Source: Gambelia wislizenii (taxonomy: Eukaryota > Chordata > Lepidosauria > Squamata > Crotaphytidae). Taken from it: a stretch of 64,000 bases of DNA. The position numbers and the translations under genes were made by a program. Shown in pieces: positions 57,701 through 64,000 of this stretch. Position 1 is the stretch's first letter. Each line of letters starts with the position of its first letter. The stretch is from the NCBI GenBank assembly GCA_030847615.1, contig JAUMIR010000003.1:340518256-340582255 (forward strand). The letters are read 5' to 3'. Below the pieces are notes generated by a model. The model was given only the letters and a program-made list of their open reading frames with translations, did not search any database and was not told the origin of the DNA.

Positions 57701-59585
57701 AGACAGCAAACCCACTATCTCACATTGGAGAGGCAGCAGTCGTCCCTATACTCACACACATACAAAATGTTTTCAGCCTTCTGTTAACTCTGCCATTCAC
57801 TCTGTCTCACTCTGTGTTCCCATTCCCAGAATCTGAATTATTTTTTGGAGTACAATTCCCAGAATCTCCAGCCAATATGGTCACTGGTCATGACAGCTGA
57901 GCAATGCTAGGAATTGTAGTCCAAAACGGAACAGTTCCATGCTCTGTCCACTTCAACTTCAGTTTCTTTCACATGCACCTCTGACAGTGGTGGCTGATGG
58001 CTCCCAGGTCGGTGAGGTAGTTATTCTGCTCCATGTTTAAGTCTGAACTTTAAAGTAACTGTCCTAGGTGCTGAATTGTTTTGAAGATAGAGCCCAACAC
58101 CTCAAACAGCTTCTTTAGCTTGAAGTTCACCTTTCTTTGGTGGAGTTGGAGAAGAACCTTCCACTGCCTTCTCTGTATAGTTCATAAACATTTCTACTTC
58201 TCAAACATTAGATCCCATATTAAGAGAAATTTATTTGGTCCTTCCTGACCATTAACTAATATGTAAGCCATGGCAGCACAACTTGGCCTAACCAGATCTC
58301 CTGACCTATTACCACTCTTTTGTCTGAATCCTAAACTCATTCCAAGCAAACTCACAACTGAGGAAGTAAATCTTTGCTTATTTCATTCTTGCACACAAGA
58401 ATGAATTTTAAAAAAACAAAACACTTTTTCTCTGCTGAACAAAGTTATCAGACTTTTTGTGCATTTTTAGCACTTCTTTTGCCTTTCAGGACTTGTTTGT
58501 GACAATTTGTGCAAAAAGCACTATACTTTCTGGAAAATATGTTTTGTAAAGAAAATATATTGTGTGGCAATGGAACATGCTTTTGCAGGAAAAAAATTGT
58601 TTTCTACAAAATAGGATGTTCTTTATGCAAACAAAATTTTCAGGAAAAGTCAAGTCCCAAAATGCAAAATAATTGGGGGGAAACTTTGAAAAATGTGGAA
58701 TAGTTGTTAGAATATGTTAAGACATCCTTTCTCATCACAATGAGAACATTTTGAAATATACTTCACATTTTAGTCACAGCATGCAATGAATTGCAATCTT
58801 CCCTACTCCACATACAAAAATTAACAGTACAAGAGGAGATTGTGTAGCTGTTGCACCACCATCTTCCCTGCTCCTTCTGCTCTCCTTCCTTCCTCCATTG
58901 CTTTTTCTCCTAAGCAGGTGAGGGAAGAGAGCAAGCTGATGTGCTGGGTGGGAGGCAAGTCAGTTGTGCAATGTCTTAGTGAATCATTAACATTAAAGAT
59001 TAAGGGCCACTTCACACCTAATGGTCTTGGTCTAATAAACCAAGCACTAGTGTGGTGTCTGTTTGTTCCACCCTTTCCTCCCTTTGCTCATGCACTGGAA
59101 TGGAAGACTTCCAACATTTATTATAATACAGTTTCTTTTTGTGTTGAAAGTGCGAAATGGTGATTTAATCTGTGTGGCAAACCAGGATACAAAGCCCTTC
59201 TTACCCTAGCTGGTAATGCTAGATGAAAGTGTAGTTTGCCAGTTCCTCTTGGTAGCATATATACAGATCTTGAAAAGTTTATTTTTCTGGACTACAACTT
59301 CCAGAATCCACTAGCTCACTGCTACACAAAGTGGTGGCCCTGCACGAGTGCTGGTCCCTGAGTCATTGGCTGCCCACCCCTGGTGAGTTTCTTCCCATGA
59401 AAGGAAGAAAAAGTTGTAACCAGTAGGCACAAATTTAGTGCCAGTCCTTGGCATGTTGGAAAACAATAATTGCCAGTCCCACACATCTGATAGCCTGATA
59501 AGCTATCATGCCCACTGGAGGATTCTCAAAGTTGGGATCCAAAAACAACTTTTTCAAACTCTATATGAGCAATCTGAAAAACTGT
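57701..59585. other. Intronic sequence, mostly unrecognised
   Basis: Dispersed-repeat fragments at 57835-57945 and 59275-59310 (GTACAATTCCCAGAATCTCC type) and a family H fragment at 57968-58140. No further P4-ATPase exon was seen. Confidence 0.4.
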
Positions 59586-59587
59586 CT

Positions 59588-59875
59588 CTGGCTTTTCTTC
59601 GCAAACGAAGATTCAGGAAGGACTCATCCCACACTTTCTGCAAGCGCACTGATGACTAAAAAGGCCAATCCGAGGTAAACAAGTCCGGTTGCAGAAAGCA
59701 TAGCAGAAGGTCTCCTTGGGTGATGTTTCTGGGTTGTGATTCTATCTGCGTTGTGGTTTCTCTTCAAGACTTGTTCATGTGCGTTCTCAAATAAGGCTGC
59801 AGCATTGTGGATAGTGCATCTCCATGCCTCCCGATGTGAGGCCAGGGCGGACCATTGTTGGTGATCAATTTGTAA
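59588..59875 (-). mobile_element. 3' fragment of the zinc-finger LINE
   Basis: Minus strand: IDHQQWSALASHREAWRCTI near the 5' side, the CNRTCLPRIGLF-type zinc finger, then the hairpin at 59597-59610. 5'-truncated. Confidence 0.85.
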
Positions 59876-60059
59876 AGCAAAATTGTAAAGCTTTGCCATT
59901 ATTGTGTTTTACTTCACAATTATCTTGGGAGGTGGATCACATTTATATGATGTAACTTATAGAACAAAAGGTTGCCTCTCTCATCAGCAGAACCATACTG
60001 TTTCTCTGGTGTTCTGATTGAAAATACACACACATTTTGTTCTGTTTTGGGTCCCAGTA

Positions 60060-60279
60060 CAGGTAAACTCCCGTATCCATAGGGGATATGTTTAAGACCC
60101 CTTGTGGATACCTGAAACCATGGATAATAGGGAACCGTATTATTTTCAGTGAGACAAATGCCAGACATTGACCATAGAATTGCATTGGAGGACCTAGAAA
60201 TGCCTAGAGAGAACATTTTTTTCAGACATGGATAAGTGAAACTGCGGATACCGAATCTATGGATATGGAGGTCGACCTA
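60060..60279. mobile_element. Tigger-like MITE (220 bp)
   Basis: TA flanks (60058-60059 and 60280-60281). Left CAGGTAAACTCCCGTATCCA. Interior shares CATAGAATTGCATTGGAGGACCTAG-type sequence, here in shorter blocks, with 18641-18902 in opposite orientation. Confidence 0.75.
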
Positions 60280-60394
60280 TATTGCAAAACAAATGGGATA
60301 TAAAACAAATAATGTTACAAAGAAGGAGGTTTCTTTCCCTTATAGTCATTTACTGCTTCTAATGACCAAATCATACACCACTTGCACTGTACTT

Positions 60395-60605
60395 AATTCC
60401 AGAAGGGTAGCTGCGTTAGTCTGTTCCAGCAAGCATACAGACAACAAAAAAGCCCAGTAACACCTTAAAAGACTAACATATTTATTGTGGCACAAACCTC
60501 TTAGGAACTAGATGTACAGTATTCAAAGAAGGTGACTATAATTCACAAAACCTTCTCCCATAATAATTGTGCTATTCTTTAAGGTGTCGTGGGACTTCTT
60601 TGTGT
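60395..60605 (-). repeat. Sauropsid interspersed repeat fragment
   Basis: AGAAGGGTAGCTGCGTTAGT and CACCTTAAAAGACTAACATA, the reverse-orientation relative of 6085-6185. Confidence 0.45.
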
Positions 60606-61880
60606 ATATGTGTATATACTACTTTACATCAGTCAGCCCTCCAAAATATTAAGAAGAGAACTTCATCACCCACTACTTATTCTGGTGTGGCACATACATG
60701 AGACAGATTAGGGTATCCCGAGGGTCTTGTTATACAAAGCTGCTTGTGGGAATAACAGTATCCCTTCTGTCCCAATGATTGCTCAACCAGCATCTGTAAT
60801 TGGGGGCAATCTTCAGACAAGGAAATAGTGACTTGCTCCTTATGCATGCGGACATAGCCGAGAAAGTCAGTCATATGAGCTGCCCATTAGTCTTGGCTCT
60901 CATCTAATGCACAAGAATACCGAATGCTCTCCATGCAGCCATCTGGTGTGTTGCTTTGTGACTAATTCAAAGGAGATGGATGACATCATGGAGCTAGGAA
61001 ATGTACTTGCTGTTACTGATCCCCAGGAATAGCTGGCCCTTTGTTGAAGCTGATCTTCACCTGCATTCTCCAGACTTCTTATACATTTCTGGAAGGGATC
61101 ATTCTCCAAACTTTAAAAATGAAAGGATTTTTCCCATCCTTTTGTAAAGAAAATAAATAGAAATGGTCTATAATTACAGACAGCTGGTTGAATGTAAATA
61201 CAATGCAGAGATAATAGGTTAGGTTAGAAATAGTACACACCTTCCAGAGTGGAAAGCAAATAGTATTTGGGAGAAACAGCAAAGGGGGGGGGGGGTTAAA
61301 TTTGTTTGGTTTGCATTTTATTATGAATTGACCTTATTTGGGCTTCACAACCCTATGTGCAATCTGAAATACAATTGTCCTTTGGTTTTTGCACTTTTCT
61401 GAAAGTTGTGATGTCATTCACCAATGAAAAAAATGCATCCAAAATGCAGATATTACAGAAGATTACATACATTGGGGGAAATGAGGTACAAAACTATTTT
61501 GTTCAAAAAATGAGAGGAAAAATGCATATACTATATCAGGTGGAAATGATGTACAAAAAAGTATGAAATGTTTTGTTAGCATGAAGATAATACAAATGTT
61601 CATTTGGTTTGTGCTTGGGGGGAAATGTGAACAATATAGAAATCAGAACTAAGTGATCTGCCCATCCCTTGTGAGGAGTTTTGGATAGCTCTTGAATATT
61701 GTTCCAATACATGCTCAACATAATCTAGTGGCATTATGTATTTAATTCATTAATTCAAATTATGTATGTCCTGCCTTTCCTTAACCATTTTAGATGTCCA
61801 TCAGTCATAAAACACAGTAAAACATCAAAACTAATAACAATAACACCAGAAAAACATCAGAAGCCAATCAAATAACATTC
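60606..61880. other. Intronic sequence, nothing recognised
   Basis: A poly(G) run near 61285-61297. No family or coding motif assigned. Confidence 0.4.
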
Positions 61881-61884
61881 TGAG

Positions 61885-63385
61885 ATTAAAATTAGGAGGG
61901 GTAGCTAATACCCCAGAGGACAGGATCAGAATTCAAAATTACCTTAACAGATTAGAAAGCTGGGCCAAAACTAACAAAATGAATTTCAACAGGGAGAAAT
62001 GTAGGATACTACATTTGGGCAGTAAAAATGAAATGCACAAATATAGGATGGGTGACACCTGGCTTGATGGCAGTACATGCGAAAGGGATCTAGGAGTCTT
62101 AGTGGACCACAAGCTAAACATGAATGAGCAGTGTGGTGCGGCAGCTAAAAAACCCAATGTGATCCTAGGCTGCATCAATAGGAGTATAGTGTCTAGATCA
62201 AGGGAAGTAATAGTGCCACTCTATTCTGCTTTGGTCAGACCTCATCTGGAATACTGTGTCCAGTTCTGGGCACCACAATTCCAGAAGGATATGGACAAGC
62301 TGGAATGTGTCCAGAGGAGGGTGACCAGAATGGTGGGAGGTCTGGAAGCCATGCCCTATGAGGAGCAGCTTAGGGAGCTGGGTATGTATAGTCTGGGGAA
62401 GAGAAGGTTGAGAGAGGACATGATAGCCATGTTTAAATATTTGAAGGGATGTCATACTGAGGATGGAGCAAGCTTGTTTTTGGAGGCTCCAGAGACTAGG
62501 GAAATTATCAGACGAACCATCTGATAGCATCCCTGTCTCACCACCACCACCACCTGACCCACTCCTGTCCCTCTTCCATTTTTTTAAAAAAAATTCATAC
62601 ACCTACCTTATGCCACGATAAGAACTGCTTCCCCTCCCCTCGGCCCTCCAGGAATGAATGCAGCTGTTGTAAAGCTGCATTCACATCCCATAAAGCAAAT
62701 CCCACCCATTCTCACGAGAGAACCATCACACGGGAAAATTCAAAATAAAAGTTAAAATAAACGTTTTTTATAAACCCAAGCCCCAAAACACACTTTCAAA
62801 AGAACAAGTAACCCGGGGAGGGGGTGAAAGAGTGCCACTTACCTCATCGTCCCGATCGCACCTGGAAGTGTCCAGCTGGGACCTCCCACCATGGCTGGCA
62901 TAGCACCAGCATAATGGGGCACCTCTTCACATTATTCTGTTATAGCAATGGAACAGGCAGTCTATTGACGGATTAATCCATCAATAGAAGAGAATGCAAC
63001 CAGAACGGAGGGGACACAGGAACAGAACTAGACAGGGATGACATCATCTGAAAAGAGAGCCTTTTGGAGCTCTCCTGTCGTCCCTGTTGTGGATTTAAAA
63101 GGTCGTCTGATAATCTCCTAGGGCATGTAGCAATGGGTTCAAACTACAGGAAAAGAGATTCCACCTAAACATTAGGAAGAACTTCCTGACAGTAAGAGCT
63201 GTTTGGAAGTGGAGTACACTGCCTCATAGTGTGGTGGAGTCTCCTTTTTTGGAGGTTTTTAAACAGAGGTTGGATGGCCATCTGTCAGGAATAATTTGAT
63301 TGTGTGTTCCTGCATGGCAGGGGGTTAGACTTGATAGCCCTTGTGGTCTCTTCCAACTCTATGATTCTGTGATTCTATGAAAAAG
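61885..63385 (+). pseudogene. CR1 LINE 3' region, split by a Harbinger-like MITE
   Basis: CR1 ORF2 C-terminal part, open from 61979 to the insertion: [40 protein letters not shown] and [20 protein letters not shown]. It is closely similar to 44510-45000. After the MITE (62500-63118) it resumes at GGGTTCAAACTACAGG and ends with GTTAGACTTGATAGCC and ATTCTGTGATTCTATGA near 63380. 5'-truncated, lacking the catalytic RT core. Confidence 0.92.
62500..63118 (-). mobile_element. Harbinger-like MITE family, copy F (619 bp)
   Basis: Ends GGAAATTATCAGACGA and, in reverse complement, GGAGATTATCAGACGA; target duplication TAG at 62497-62499 and 63119-63121. The empty site can be read from the CR1 on either side (GACTAGGGCATG). 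Hairpin arms TATTGACGG/CCATCAATA at about 62963-62987. Confidence 0.8.
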
Positions 63386-64000
63386 CAACTTTATTGTGAT
63401 GTCATTTTCTGAAAATCATATCTCAGTAAGAAAAATGTCATAAAATGTGGGGTTGGGGAGCAGCAACTACTATGCCCTATAGCCCAAAAGCCTTTCTAAA
63501 AAGAAAGTTCTTTGCTTTGCTATGGGAATCCATTGGATAGAGAGCATGGTGGATCTTCTTGTTTTCAAAGTCATTTAACAGCCACCATAAGAATCTTCTT
63601 CCAGGTCCTAACCAGATGTTCATTGATCAGATAACAGTAACTCACATAAGAGGCATTCACTGTTGACCTTAATGAGCTCATATGTTTAACCAGGTGTAAG
63701 TGAGGACTGCTTGCCAAAGTAGATATATTATACTTATGTCTACTGCATGCCTAATTTTTGAAGAATGGGCATATAGCTGTAAGCACAGGGGCACTTGAGG
63801 CTGGTGGCTTCCATGTCAGTGAGGTGGGTAATCCGCTCCAGGTTTTAGTCTGAGCTTTAATGGATCTTTCCAAAGCACTGAACTCCATCCCTAAAATAGG
63901 TTCAGCATCTCAGATAATTCATTTAAACTTTAAATATAAAAATGGAATAGGGTCAGTGCCCCTCACTAGGTACCATTGTGCAAGGAGTACCTGTCTCATG
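63386..64000. other. Intron with family H fragment at the right edge
   Basis: 63790-63960 matches 57968-58140 and 55880-56000: GGTGG.TAATC.GCTCCAGGTTTTAGTC and TCTGAGCTTTAA-type phrases. Family unknown. Confidence 0.4.

Overview
The window is vertebrate nuclear DNA, most likely from a squamate reptile (lizard). The evidence is the repeat content: tRNA-derived SINEs with a Bov-B-like tail (Sauria SINE type), 5S-rRNA-derived SINEs with a similar tail, CR1 LINEs with the sauropsid 3' end, a full-length L1, Penelope and Ty1/copia elements, and pogo/Tigger-like MITEs. The only host coding sequence I recognise is one 75-bp exon (56736-56810, + strand, perfect AG/GTAAGT borders). It encodes a signature stretch of a P4-ATPase lipid flippase, ATP8A1/ATP8A2, leaning ATP8A2. 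Most of the window is therefore probably intron of this large gene, read left to right.

Layout. 1-2893: the 5' half of a Ty1/copia retrotransposon on the minus strand (open gag-pol running off the left edge, PBS, 5' LTR). 2894-14800: intron with a long imperfect palindrome, a Sauria SINE, a small retro-insertion, a Penelope remnant between inverted pseudo-LTRs, a CR1 split by a 5S SINE, a LINE remnant with a C-terminal zinc finger, and unnamed repeats. 14973-15616: an intronless VKORC1 retrocopy with a frameshift but all four key cysteines. 15617-28350: mostly unannotatable intron with MITEs, microsatellites and a purine-rich minisatellite. 28350-31810: a Harbinger-like element, a 1.1-kb Tigger-like element filled with 74-bp hairpin units, and stacked older repeats. 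33700-35540: minus-strand L1 debris carrying two nested insertions, then a SINE. 35560-45290: a CR1 split by a complete 7.2-kb L1 with both ORFs open, flanked by 16-bp target-site duplications. 45420-55640: LINE, hAT-like, 5S SINE and Harbinger-like insertions plus a Penelope foldback. 56736-56810: the exon. 56811-64000: intron with a 5S SINE, LINE tail, Tigger-like MITE and a CR1 split by a Harbinger-like element.

The coding-capable sequences other than the exon belong to selfish elements. The copia ORF is uninterrupted for 663 codons, and the L1 has intact ORF1 and ORF2 with all the catalytic motifs I checked, so both look young. Nested insertions give relative ages: CR1 before L1, CR1 before the Harbinger-like element, 5S SINE before a Tigger-like MITE. 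The least explained signal is a family of about 550-620 bp non-autonomous elements (six copies) sharing a terminal GG..TTATCAGA motif and an internal hairpin whose two arms change together between copies. I could not run any search or alignment; boundaries of old repeats are approximate and family names are from recognition only.
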